The translations under genes and the position numbers were made by a program. From Comamonas_C sp026954015 (GTDB taxonomy: Bacteria > Pseudomonadota > Gammaproteobacteria > Burkholderiales > Burkholderiaceae_C), in the NCBI GenBank assembly GCA_035063785.1, contig JAPSFS010000002.1, positions 186,001 to 250,000 of the forward strand: a stretch of 64,000 nucleotides of DNA. The letters are read 5' to 3'. This document shows, one piece after another, positions 16,452 to 27,372 of this stretch. The notes below the pieces were generated by a model that worked only from the letters and a program-made list of their open reading frames with translations, did no database searches and was not told where the DNA came from. The number at the start of each line of letters is the position of its first letter. The first letter of the stretch is position 1.

Positions 16452-17171
16452 CTAAGTCACGCTTTCGGTGATATGCAGCAACGCCTCGTGGTCGCGCACC
16501 ACGAGGCCGCCGGGTTCGATGCGGATCGTGTTCTCGCGCTCCATCGCCTTGAGTTCCTGGTTCACGCGCTGGCGCGAGGCGCCGAGCAGTTGCGCCAGTT
16601 CCTCCTGCGCCAGATGCAGGCCGATGCGCACCTCGCCATCGTGCGCGAGGCTGGTGACGCCGTAGCTGCGCGCCAGGTGCAGCAGCTGCTTGGCCAGGCG
16701 CGCGCGCAGCGGCAGCGTGTTGAGGTCTTCCACCAGGCCGAAGAGCTGGCGGATGCGCCGCGCCTGCAGGCGCAAGAGCGCGTCGTAGAGCTCGACGTGC
16801 TGCGCCAGGAGCTTGCGGAAGTCCGCGCGCGCCACGCAGACGATGGTGGTGTCGCCATGCGCATAGGCATCGTGCGTGCGCTGGTCGCCGTCGAGCATCG
16901 CCACGTCGCCGAACCAGATGCCCGGCTCCACGTAGGTGAGCGTGATCTGCTTGCCCGAGATCGAGGTGGAGCTCACGCGCACCGCGCCCTTGGCGCACGC
17001 GATCCACTCCTCGGGCGGGTCGCCGCGCGCGCAGATCAGTGCGTCGTCTCGAAAACGTCTGACGTAGGTGCATCGCAGGATGTCGTGGCGTAGCGACGGG
17101 GACAGGGAGCCGAACCAGCGACCGGCGTTGATCGCCTCTCTTTCGTCGATCGTAAGGATGGGTTCATCCAT
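16452..17171 (-). CDS. Crp/Fnr family transcriptional regulator
   Basis: A 239-residue protein with an N-terminal cyclic-nucleotide-binding fold (about 25-140, including GIWFGDVAMLDG) and a C-terminal helix-turn-helix (LAQEELAQLLGASRQRVNQEL). No Cys cluster like that of Fnr is seen, so it is not an iron-sulfur sensor. ATG 17171 is chosen because the preceding residues lack family similarity. The downstream hairpin at 16356-16437 probably separates it from the kinase/dehydrogenase pair, so control of that pair is possible but not shown. Confidence 0.85.
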   Translation of the reverse strand: MDEPILTIDEREAINAGRWFGSLSPSLRHDILRCTYVRRFRDDALICARGDPPEEWIACAKGAVRVSSTSISGKQITLTYVEPGIWFGDVAMLDGDQRTHDAYAHGDTTIVCVARADFRKLLAQHVELYDALLRLQARRIRQLFGLVEDLNTLPLRARLAKQLLHLARSYGVTSLAHDGEVRIGLHLAQEELAQLLGASRQRVNQELKAMERENTIRIEPGGLVVRDHEALLHITESVT

Positions 17172-17249
17172 GGTCTGTCTTTTGCGTGACTGCGGTGGGA
17201 AGACCCGCCGATCATGCACCAGCGGGCTGGTGCGTTCGTTGGCGGTACG

Positions 17250-17915
17250 TCAGAACGGCGACGGTGCGCTGATGCACAGGCGCGCGCCCGTGCGCGGGTG
17301 TGCCAGCTCGAGCGCGCAGGCGTGCAGCAGCAGGCGCGGTGCCTGCGCGCTCGTGGCGTCGTCGGCGTACAGCGTGTCGCCCAGGATGGGGTGACCCAGG
17401 TGCGCCAGGTGCAGGCGCAGCTGGTGGGTGCGCCCCGTGAGGGGCTCAAGCGCGAGCCGCGTCGCGCCGCACGGCGCATCGCGTTCCCGTATGCGCCAGC
17501 GCGTCTGGCTCGGCCTGCCGTGCGCCACGTCGACCTTCTGGCGCGGGCGCCGTGGCCAGTCGGGCATGAGCGGCAGGTCGATGAGGCTCCAGCCGCTTGT
17601 GTCCGGCGCAGGCACGGGGCGGCCGCGCACGACGGCCTCGTAACGTTTGGCGATGCGCTGCTCGGCGAACGCCTGGCTGAGCGCGCGTTGCGCGGCCGGG
17701 TGGCGCGCCATGAGCACGAGGCCGGAGGTGGCCTGATCGAGCCGGTGCACGACGAGTGCGCCCGGCCAGTACCGCGCGGCGCGCGTGCTCAGTGCGTCGT
17801 GCTTGTCCGCGCCGCGCCCCGGCACGCACAGCAGGCCGGCGGGCTTGAGCAGCACGAGCAGATCGGCGTCTTCGTGCAGGCAGCGCGGGCGCGTTGGCGG
17901 CTCAGCGTCCGCCAT
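17250..17915 (-). CDS. RluA-family pseudouridine synthase
   Basis: A 221-residue catalytic domain with HRLDQATSG, in which Asp60 is the catalytic residue, and ALEPLTGRTHQLRLHL near 155-170. It isomerises uridine in rRNA or tRNA to pseudouridine. No S4 RNA-binding domain is present, so it is of the short RluA/TruC type; the target base is not predictable. Its start overlaps the stop region of the histidine kinase gene by 14 bases, suggesting translational coupling. Confidence 0.85.
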   Translation of the reverse strand: MADAEPPTRPRCLHEDADLLVLLKPAGLLCVPGRGADKHDALSTRAARYWPGALVVHRLDQATSGLVLMARHPAAQRALSQAFAEQRIAKRYEAVVRGRPVPAPDTSGWSLIDLPLMPDWPRRPRQKVDVAHGRPSQTRWRIRERDAPCGATRLALEPLTGRTHQLRLHLAHLGHPILGDTLYADDATSAQAPRLLLHACALELAHPRTGARLCISAPSPF

Positions 17916-20064
17916 GGATGAGCCGGTCCACGGTGTCGCACAGCTCCTGCACGTCGTTGGGCTTGTGGATGAGCGCGCGCGCGCCTTCGCGCCGCGCCGC
18001 CTGCTCGATCTCGGTCGTGACGTAGCCGGAGGCGAGCGCCACCGGCAGGTCGGGGCGGATCTGGTGCGCCGCCCGCAGCAGCTCCACGCCCGAGTAGCCG
18101 GGCATGTTGTAGTCCGTGACCAGCAGGTCGTAGCGCCCGGGTGCGGCCGCGAGCGCCTGCGCCGCCACGTGCGGGTCGGTGTAGCCGCTCACGTCGTAGC
18201 CGCGCCGCGCCAGCAGGCGCTGCACCAGGAACACCAGCGCCTCGTCGTCGTCCACGTACATCACGTGGTGGCGCCGGCCCGTCTCGGCGACGAGCTCGGC
18301 GCTGAGCGAGACGGGACCGGACTGTTCGAACGCCGGCTCGGCCATTTCCTGCGGCGCCACCGGGAAGTACAGCGTGAAGCAGCAACCCTGGCCCGGCGCG
18401 CTGCGCACGTCGATGCCGCCGCCGTGCGTGCGCATGACGCCGTGTACCACGGGCAGGCCCAGTCCCGTGCCCTGGCCCACGGGCTTGGTCGTGAAAAAGG
18501 GCTCGAAGATGCGCGCGCGCGTCGCGGCGTCCATGCCGGGGCCGCTGTCGCTGATGTCCAGCGTGACGTACTGCCCTGGCGGCAGATTCAGGCGCTGGCG
18601 CTGGTGCTGCGGCGGGTCGACCGCCCGCGCCCGCATGCGCACCACACCGGGCCCGGAGCCTATCGCCTGGATCGCGTTGGTGCACAGGTTGAGCAGCGCC
18701 TGCTCGACCTGCGTGGCGTTGGCGAGTATGGGGGGCAGCGTGCTTGCCGCGAGCACCTCCAGCGCGATCGCAGGCGGCAGCGTCACGCGCAGCAGCCGTT
18801 CGGTGTCGCGCATGACCTGGTCGATGCGCACCGGCTTGCGCTCGGGCGCCTCGTTGCGGCTGAAGGTGAGCACCTGGCTCACGAGGTCGCGCGCGCGGCG
18901 CCCCGCCTTGTCGATCTCGCGCAGGCTCTGCATCAACGTGGTGTCGTTGCCCAGGGCGCGCGCGTCCGCCTTGGCGAGCGCCACATTGCCGAGGATCGCG
19001 TGCAGGATGTTGTTGAAGTCGTGCGCGATGCCGCCCGCCATCGTGCCCACCGCCTGCATCTTCTGCGATTCGCGCAGTTGCACCTCCAGCTCCTGGCGGC
19101 GCTCCTCGGCCACCTTGCGCGCGGTGAGGTCGCGCGCGAAGATGGTGGTCGTCTGGTGGTCGGTGTGGCGCTCGAACGAGACGTTCACCTCCACTGGCAG
19201 CTCGCGCCCGGTGGCGGTGCGCGCGATCATTTCACCCAGCGTCGCCTGCGTGGTGAGCTGCGAATAGGTGAGCACCCGGTTCAGGTGCGGAAAGAAGCGC
19301 GCCAGCGGGCTGCCGAGCGCCTCGTGCACGGGGCACTGGAACAGCGCCGCGGCGGTCGGGTTGAAGACGGTGATGCGCTGGTTGCGATCGACGCAGACGA
19401 TGGCGTCGAGCGCCGAGTTGATCACGGCCTCCAGCCGCCGCTCGCTCGCGTGCAGTTGTTCGTTGCGCTGCTGCAGCGCGCCGCGCTCGGCCAGCAGCGG
19501 CCCCTGGTCGATCACCGCGCACAGGAACTGGCGCAGCGGCGTGCCGCGGCCCTGCGGGGTCTCGATGTACGCGATGTGCAGGTCGCCCGTGATGCGCCGC
19601 GCCTGGTCGATCGTGAACACCACCTCCGAGGTGTCGCTGCGCCCCTGCGCGCGCGCGGTGGAGAACGCCCGGCGCACGCGCAGGCTGTCGCGCCGGCTCA
19701 CGAAGGGCATGAGCGAGACCAGCGGCCGGTCGGACTCGGTGGGCTGAAACGACCGGTGCGCCATCGCGTTGGCCTGCACCACCATGTCGTGTTCATCGAT
19801 CACCATGAGCGACAGCGGCACGCTGGCGAACAGTGCCTCGAAGCGCTCGGACGCGCTTTCGGCGGCGGCCTGGCTGTAGCGCAGCTCCTGGTTCTGGGTC
19901 TGCAGCTCGCGCTGGATCGAGCGCAGCCGCTCGATCAGCTCGGCCTGCGGTCCCGCGTCGGCGCCGTGGTCCGCATCGGGCCTCTGCGCGGCCTGCGCCG
20001 GTTCCGTCCCTGTATGGCGGGGCGCCTCATCGCGCAGCAGAAAGGACAGGTCGGGGAGATGCAT
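17902..20064 (-). CDS. Hybrid PAS-histidine kinase with receiver domain
   Basis: A 720-residue soluble hybrid kinase. Order: coiled lead (40-70), two PAS domains (about 70-180 and 200-310), HisKA with His338 in GGIAHDFNNIL, HATPase (GTGLGLPVVHGV), and a receiver with phospho-Asp651 in TDYNMPG. HDFNN-type kinases with their own receiver often work by phosphorelay. No membrane segment or signal peptide is visible, so it senses a cytoplasmic cue. No partner response regulator is encoded beside it. Upstream (20065-20208) is a short gap that would hold its promoter. Confidence 0.9.
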   Translation of the reverse strand: MHLPDLSFLLRDEAPRHTGTEPAQAAQRPDADHGADAGPQAELIERLRSIQRELQTQNQELRYSQAAAESASERFEALFASVPLSLMVIDEHDMVVQANAMAHRSFQPTESDRPLVSLMPFVSRRDSLRVRRAFSTARAQGRSDTSEVVFTIDQARRITGDLHIAYIETPQGRGTPLRQFLCAVIDQGPLLAERGALQQRNEQLHASERRLEAVINSALDAIVCVDRNQRITVFNPTAAALFQCPVHEALGSPLARFFPHLNRVLTYSQLTTQATLGEMIARTATGRELPVEVNVSFERHTDHQTTTIFARDLTARKVAEERRQELEVQLRESQKMQAVGTMAGGIAHDFNNILHAILGNVALAKADARALGNDTTLMQSLREIDKAGRRARDLVSQVLTFSRNEAPERKPVRIDQVMRDTERLLRVTLPPAIALEVLAASTLPPILANATQVEQALLNLCTNAIQAIGSGPGVVRMRARAVDPPQHQRQRLNLPPGQYVTLDISDSGPGMDAATRARIFEPFFTTKPVGQGTGLGLPVVHGVMRTHGGGIDVRSAPGQGCCFTLYFPVAPQEMAEPAFEQSGPVSLSAELVAETGRRHHVMYVDDDEALVFLVQRLLARRGYDVSGYTDPHVAAQALAAAPGRYDLLVTDYNMPGYSGVELLRAAHQIRPDLPVALASGYVTTEIEQAARREGARALIHKPNDVQELCDTVDRLIHGGR

Positions 20065-20208
20065 GGCCGTCGGTGAGCAGTGGCCGACAGTGTAGGGCCA
20101 GACACGGCCAGCGGCGAGCCGGACGCCATGGCCGCCCGATGTCCATCGCCTGCGTTCTCCGACCCAGTGGAAGGTCTCATTTCAGCCCCCGGCAGCCCGC
20201 GCGACGGG

Positions 20209-20655
20209 TCAATCCGCAGGCCGCAGCGCAACGCCCTCCAGGTTATCGATGACGGTTCCTGGCTTGCATGCCAGCGTCGCTGCAGGCTGGCCATCGACGA
20301 CGACATTGATGCCGAAGGTCACCTGTTGGCTGATCTTGTCCGCAGAGCTGAAAACTTCGTACAGGGTGCGGCCGTTGGGAATCTGCACGCTGTAGGTCAT
20401 GCTCCTGCCGATCCCGCTCCATTGGTAGGTCGTTGCGGCGGCCCGCGGAACCGCCAGAGCCATATCGGGTGCGGCGCCCTTCTTGCCGAAGGAGTACTGG
20501 ATTTTTTCCCCGGCGTCGCAAACCTCCACCGTCTTGCCCTTGGTGGTCGTGCAGGAAAAGATTGTCTTTGCCTTGCACGCGGCTTCCACCGACGCCGAGT
20601 GCGAAAGCGCCACGATCAGCGCCACCGAAGCTGCTGAAATTGAAGCAATGTGCAT
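20209..20655 (-). CDS. Small secreted protein of unknown function
   Basis: A 148-residue protein from ATG 20655, which has AAGGATGG just upstream. A signal peptide is clear (MHIASISAAS, hydrophobic core, cleavage after VEA near 25). The mature part has four cysteines: two near the start, one in EVCDAG and one in LACKPG, suggesting disulfides, with beta-rich SYSVQIPNG-like segments. I do not recognise the family. It sits between gcvP and the kinase gene, with 107 bases upstream holding its promoter, and is probably not part of the gcv operon. Confidence 0.6.
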   Translation of the reverse strand: MHIASISAASVALIVALSHSASVEAACKAKTIFSCTTTKGKTVEVCDAGEKIQYSFGKKGAAPDMALAVPRAAATTYQWSGIGRSMTYSVQIPNGRTLYEVFSSADKISQQVTFGINVVVDGQPAATLACKPGTVIDNLEGVALRPAD

Positions 20656-20762
20656 GGCTCCATCCTTGCAGGTCATTTCGGCGCGGCCTGGAGAACTAGG
20701 CAAGCCGCCCGCCGCCGGGGGCTCATTTTGAGCGCTGGGTCAGGGCGGAGTGCCTGGGCGAC

Positions 20763-23645
<2,883 letters not shown>

Positions 23646-23653
23646 GGGGGGTT

Positions 23654-23704
23654 TTGAATGAAAAGGGCTTGAAACCCGCGTCAGTCCAGCGCGGGCAGCT
23701 ATAT
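23654..23704 (+). repeat. Dispersed palindromic repeat between gcvP and gcvH
   Basis: TTTGAATGAAAAGGGCTTGA followed by AGTCCAGCGCGGGCAGCTAT. It has the same flank (TTTGAATGAAAA) and end (GGCAGCTAT) as the copy at 29919-29978. It fills most of the gap between gcvH and gcvP in the transcript. Confidence 0.7.
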
Positions 23705-23739
23705 CTTCTGGGTGCCGTGCGCAGGTGCGCGGCGTGGGC

Positions 23740-24111
23740 TTACGCCCTGGTGAAGTCGTTGTAGGCCGCTTCGTCCATCAGGCCGGCGAGCTCGCCCGCG
23801 TTGCCGAGCTTGACCTTGAAGAACCAGCCCGCGCCCATGGGGTCGCTGTTGGCCAGCGACGGGTCGGCGCGCAGCGCCTCGTTCACCTCGACGACTTCGC
23901 CCGAGACCGGCATGTAGACGTCCGAGGCTGCCTTCACCGATTCGACCACGCCCGCCACGTCGCCAGCGGCGTAGGTCTTGCCCACCTCGGGCAGGTCGAC
24001 GAAGACCACGTCGCCCAGCGCGTCCTGCGCGTGCGCGGTGATGCCGACGGTGGCCGCCGCGGCGTTGGAGGAATCGACCCACTCGTGGTCTTTGGAAAAC
24101 TGGATGGTCAT
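23740..24111 (-). CDS. gcvH: Glycine cleavage system H protein
   Basis: A 123-residue lipoyl-carrier protein; the acceptor lysine is Lys60 in ESVKAASD. DHEWVD near the start and MPVSGEVVEVNE after the lipoyl lysine are typical. It shuttles the aminomethyl group between GcvP and GcvT. ATG 24111 gives the full domain; in-frame sequence upstream lacks similarity. It is the second gene of the operon, 41 bases after gcvT. Confidence 0.95.
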   Translation of the reverse strand: MTIQFSKDHEWVDSSNAAAATVGITAHAQDALGDVVFVDLPEVGKTYAAGDVAGVVESVKAASDVYMPVSGEVVEVNEALRADPSLANSDPMGAGWFFKVKLGNAGELAGLMDEAAYNDFTRA

Positions 24112-24152
24112 GCGCTGGTGCTCCGTTGCAAAGGTGGAAAGGGGGATTGTCG

Positions 24153-25280
24153 CTATCCGCGGTGGTAGTTGGGCGGCAGGAAGGGCGTGGCCGTCACCTC
24201 CATGGGCACGGGCTTGCCGCGCACCATGGCGTTCACGCGCGTGCCGACCGTGGCCAGCGTCGGCGGCAGGTAGCCCAGCGCGATGGGCTTGCCCAGCGTG
24301 GGCGCGAGCAGGCCGCTGGTGACGGTGCCCACTTTCTGGCCGCTTTCGTCGTGCAGGTCGGTGTGCTCGCGCACGGGGACGCGCTCGAGCGCGATGAGGC
24401 CCACGCGCTTGCGCGCGAGCCGCGCCGGGTCGGCGATCTGCGCGAGGATTTTTTCCGCGCCGGGAAAGCCCCCGGCGCGCTCGCCACCCGTGCGCCGCAC
24501 CTTCTGGATGGCCCAGTTCAGCGCCGCCTCGGGCGGGGTGGTGGTGGTGTCGATGTCGTTGCCGTACAGGCACAGACCCGCTTCCAGGCGCAGCGAGTTG
24601 CGTGCGCCCAGGCCGATGGGCGCTACCTGTGGCAGCGCAAGCAGCGCGCGCGCAAGCGCCTCGGCTTGGGGGCCGGGCACGGAAATTTCAAAGCCGTCCT
24701 CGCCGGTGTAGCCGCTGCGCGTGATGAAGAGCGGCGTGCCCTGCCAGTCGAAGTGCGCGCCGCTCATGAAGACGAGCTCGGCCACGCCGGGCACGAGTTG
24801 CCGCAGCGCGGCGGCGGCCTCGGGGCCCTGCAGCGCGAGCAGCCCGTGATCGGGCATGGTCTCTATCGTGCAGCGTGCGGCTATGCGCTCGCGGATGTGG
24901 GCGATGTCACCCACCTTGCAGGCGCCGTTGACGATGACGAAGAAGGCGTCTTCCTTCTGGCGGAAGAACATCAGGTCGTCGATGATGCCGCCCGCGTCGT
25001 TGAGCAGCAGGCCGTAGCGTTGCCTGCCCACGCCCAGGCCCTGCACGTCCACGGGCATCAATGTCTCCAGCGCGGCGGCGGCGTCCGGCCCGCGGACCAT
25101 GAGCTGGCCCATGTGCGAGACGTCGAACAGCCCGGCGTGCGCGCGGGTGTGCAGGTGTTCGGCCATCAGGCCGGCGGGGTATTGCACCGGCATGCTGTAA
25201 CCGGCAAAGGGCACCATGCGCGCCCCCAGTTCGTGGTGCAGCGCGGCCAGCGGTGTGGTGAGCAGGGCGGGTTCGGACAA
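24153..25280 (-). CDS. gcvT: Aminomethyltransferase (glycine cleavage T protein)
   Basis: A 375-residue T protein: LFDVSHMGQ, DDLMFFRQ, and GYTGEDGFEI of the folate-binding domain. It takes the aminomethyl group from GcvH to tetrahydrofolate. No ATG or GTG fits the N terminus; a TTG at 25280 (LSEPALLTTPL) has GGAG 7 bases upstream and is the best start. The frame stays open through the riboswitch, but that region is leader RNA. It is the first gene of the glycine-induced operon. Confidence 0.93.
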   Translation of the reverse strand: MSEPALLTTPLAALHHELGARMVPFAGYSMPVQYPAGLMAEHLHTRAHAGLFDVSHMGQLMVRGPDAAAALETLMPVDVQGLGVGRQRYGLLLNDAGGIIDDLMFFRQKEDAFFVIVNGACKVGDIAHIRERIAARCTIETMPDHGLLALQGPEAAAALRQLVPGVAELVFMSGAHFDWQGTPLFITRSGYTGEDGFEISVPGPQAEALARALLALPQVAPIGLGARNSLRLEAGLCLYGNDIDTTTTPPEAALNWAIQKVRRTGGERAGGFPGAEKILAQIADPARLARKRVGLIALERVPVREHTDLHDESGQKVGTVTSGLLAPTLGKPIALGYLPPTLATVGTRVNAMVRGKPVPMEVTATPFLPPNYHRG

Positions 25281-25307
25281 GCGCGTCTCCTGAAGGAAAA
25301 GGCAGGG

Positions 25308-25325
25308 GCACACCCATGGGTGTGC
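25308..25325 (-). promoter_or_regulatory. Perfect 18-base palindrome in the gcvT leader
   Basis: GCACACCCATGGGTGTGC is a perfect palindrome lying between the end of the second glycine aptamer and the gcvT ribosome binding site. On the transcript it is followed by CCCTGCCTTTTCC. It probably belongs to the expression platform of the riboswitch. Confidence 0.5.
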
Positions 25326-25336
25326 GCATGCCCCGT

Positions 25337-25532
25337 TGTCCGCTTTACCTGAGAGATTCGCACCGGCGATGCGGCGCTTGCTCCTTCGGTGGAAGGCTTG
25401 CGGCCTTCTCTCTCCAGCAGGGTAGGCGCCCCGTTGCCGGAGCACTTGCCAGTCCTTTTGCCTGAGCGTTTGGGCTGCGTGCCTCGCGCCTTCGGCGGCG
25501 TCGGCCGCATTCGGCGGTGACGCTCTCTCCTG
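25337..25532 (-). ncRNA. Tandem glycine riboswitch
   Basis: On the minus strand two glycine aptamers are visible in tandem. The first (about 25532-25452) begins GGAGAGAGCG, has GCCGAAGGCGC in the middle and ends GCTCAGGCAAAAGGAC. The second (about 25418-25337) begins CTGGAGAGAGAAGG, has CACCGAAGGAGC and ends CTCTCAGGTAAAGCGGAC. These are the conserved elements of the gcvT-type motif. Glycine binding normally turns on the cleavage operon, and gcvT follows directly. Confidence 0.95.
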
Positions 25533-25654
25533 ACAGCGGTGGATTCTACGTGGGTTTTGCCCGCGGGAGAGCGTGCGTACCGGGGGCAGAATCGGCCGCG
25601 TCGCGCCCGGCGCATCGTGCCCTGGGCGTCCTGCGAAAGAAACGAGAGAGAGAA

Positions 25655-26722
25655 ATGAGCGACGCAAACCACGCGGCGGACGCGGACGACCGCAACGCAT
25701 TGACCTTCCCCTGCGGCGACCCGCCCGCCCCTGGCGCCGCGCGCGAGCTGGCCGCGGGCGTGTGGTGGATACGCATGCCGCTGCCGTTCCAGCTCGACCA
25801 CATCAACCTCTGGGCGATCCGCGATGGCGCGGGCTGGGCGCTGGTGGATACGGGCATCTGGTCCGAAGCCACCGCCGCCGCGTGGCGCACGCTCTTCGAC
25901 GGGCCGCTCGCGGGGGGAGTTGAGCGCGTGTTCGTCACGCACATGCACCCCGACCACGTCGGCATGGCCGGGTGGCTCACGCGCAAGTTCGGCTGCCGCC
26001 TGTGGATCAGCCGGCTCGAATACCTCACCTGCCGCGTGCTCGGCACCGATACCGGCCGCGAGGCGCCCGACGACGCGGTGCAGTTCTACCGCCGCGCGGG
26101 CTGGAGCGAGGAGGGGATCGAGACCTACCGCACGCGCTTCGGCGGCTTCGGCAAGATGATCTACGCGCTGCCCGACAGCTACCGGCGGCTGCACGATGGC
26201 GAGGTGCTGCGCATCGGCGCGCACGACTGGCGCGTGGTGATGGGCGCGGGGCATTCGCCCGAGCACGCGTGCCTGTACTGCCCGGCGCTCAAGCTCTTCA
26301 TTTCGGGCGACCAGGTGCTGCCGCGGATCTCATCCAACGTCTCGGTCTTCCCCACCGAGCCGGACGCCAATCCGCTCGCCGGGTGGCTCGCGTCGCTCGA
26401 CCGGATCGAGCGCGAGGTGCCGGACGACGTGCTCGTGCTGCCCTCGCACAACCGGCCGTTTCGCGGCCTGCACGCGCGCGTCGGGCAGTTGCGGCAAAGC
26501 CAGCACGACGCGCTCGCGCGGCTGCGCGCCGCGCTGGCCGAACCGCGGCGCGCGGTGGACGTGTACGGCGCGCTGTTCGCGCGCCCGATCGCGCCGCAGG
26601 ACCAGCAGCTCATGAGCATGGCCACGGGCGAGAGCCTGGCCGATCTCAACTACCTGGTCTCGCGCGGCGAGGCGCGCTCGGAGCTGGGCGAGGACGGCTG
26701 CCTCTACTACCGCGCGACCTGA
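25655..26722 (+). CDS. MBL-fold metallo-hydrolase
   Basis: A 355-residue metallo-beta-lactamase-fold protein. HMHPDHVGM is the HxHxDH metal site, followed by GHSPEHACLYCP and ISGDQVLPR for later ligands. Such proteins hydrolyse thioesters, lactones or similar bonds; the GAGHSPEH type is often annotated as glyoxalase-II-like. ATG 25655 follows GAGAGAGA. The gene diverges from the gcv operon and shares the 25533-25654 gap with its promoter. The substrate is unknown. Confidence 0.8.
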   Translation: MSDANHAADADDRNALTFPCGDPPAPGAARELAAGVWWIRMPLPFQLDHINLWAIRDGAGWALVDTGIWSEATAAAWRTLFDGPLAGGVERVFVTHMHPDHVGMAGWLTRKFGCRLWISRLEYLTCRVLGTDTGREAPDDAVQFYRRAGWSEEGIETYRTRFGGFGKMIYALPDSYRRLHDGEVLRIGAHDWRVVMGAGHSPEHACLYCPALKLFISGDQVLPRISSNVSVFPTEPDANPLAGWLASLDRIEREVPDDVLVLPSHNRPFRGLHARVGQLRQSQHDALARLRAALAEPRRAVDVYGALFARPIAPQDQQLMSMATGESLADLNYLVSRGEARSELGEDGCLYYRAT

Positions 26723-26766
26723 TCCGGCTGCGCCTGGAAAACGACCCATGGCGCCGCTGCGCCCGG

Positions 26767-26798
26767 ATGGCCAATGACCGCTCCTGGTCATTCGCCAT
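26767..26798. terminator. Bidirectional terminator hairpin candidate
   Basis: ATGGCCAATGACC pairs with GGTCATTCGCCAT (12 of 13 positions) around a 6-base loop, between two convergent genes (MBL ends 26722, SH3 gene ends 26826). There is no long T run, so efficiency is unclear. Confidence 0.5.
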
Positions 26799-26825
26799 GT
26801 TGTTGGACGCGATGCGACGTGGGAC

Positions 26826-27284
26826 TCACCAGCCCCAGGTCAGGCGCGTCGCGACCCAGCCGCGCTGGCCGCTGGCGCGCTGCACCTGCGCCCAGGCGCC
26901 GCGCGTGGCGAGCGTGCGCAGGATCTCGTTGCGCTGCAGCGTCGCGAGGATGCGCTGGCCCGTGCCGGGCCCCGCGCGCAGCCGCGCCCTGGGTGCGGTG
27001 ACGATGCGGTGCGGCGCCTTGCCGGTGAGCGGCGCGTACACCCAGCCCAGCGTGGCTTCGCGGTCGGCCACCTGCAGCCACTGGCCGCGCTTTTGCCTGA
27101 CGCGCAGCGGGTAGCCGCGGTCAAGCTCCCAGCGGATCGGCGCGTGCGTGCCAGGCTGCGCGCGTACGTGGATGGTGCTGCCGCGCACGCTCACGTAGCC
27201 CGCGGCATGCGCGGCCAGCGGCAGAATCAGCGCCGCCACGAGCAGTACGGCGGCAGGGGCGAGGAATCGAAAAATGCGGGACAC
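26826..27284 (-). CDS. Secreted SH3-domain protein
   Basis: A 152-residue protein starting at GTG 27284, which has AGGAG about 9 bases upstream and directly precedes a signal peptide (SRIFRFLAPAAVLL, cleavage after AHA near 31). Two bacterial SH3 repeats follow: one with STIHVRAQPG and GWVYAPL, one with RLRAGPGTGQ and GWVATRL. Such domains bind cell-wall or protein ligands. No catalytic domain is present. It probably acts in the periplasm; the partner is unknown. Confidence 0.75.
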   Translation of the reverse strand: MSRIFRFLAPAAVLLVAALILPLAAHAAGYVSVRGSTIHVRAQPGTHAPIRWELDRGYPLRVRQKRGQWLQVADREATLGWVYAPLTGKAPHRIVTAPRARLRAGPGTGQRILATLQRNEILRTLATRGAWAQVQRASGQRGWVATRLTWGW

Positions 27285-27372
27285 GCGCACAGGCTCCTGG
27301 GTCGCTGGCGTTGGGGGGATGCAGGCGCGGCCCGCCACCGGGTGGTGGCCCGCCGCGCCGCGCTGGGGCGGC

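Noticed and set aside
27325..27362. GC-rich hairpin between the channel-like gene and the SH3 gene
   Set aside because: Only a 6-bp perfect stem and no T run; common by chance in such GC-rich sequence.
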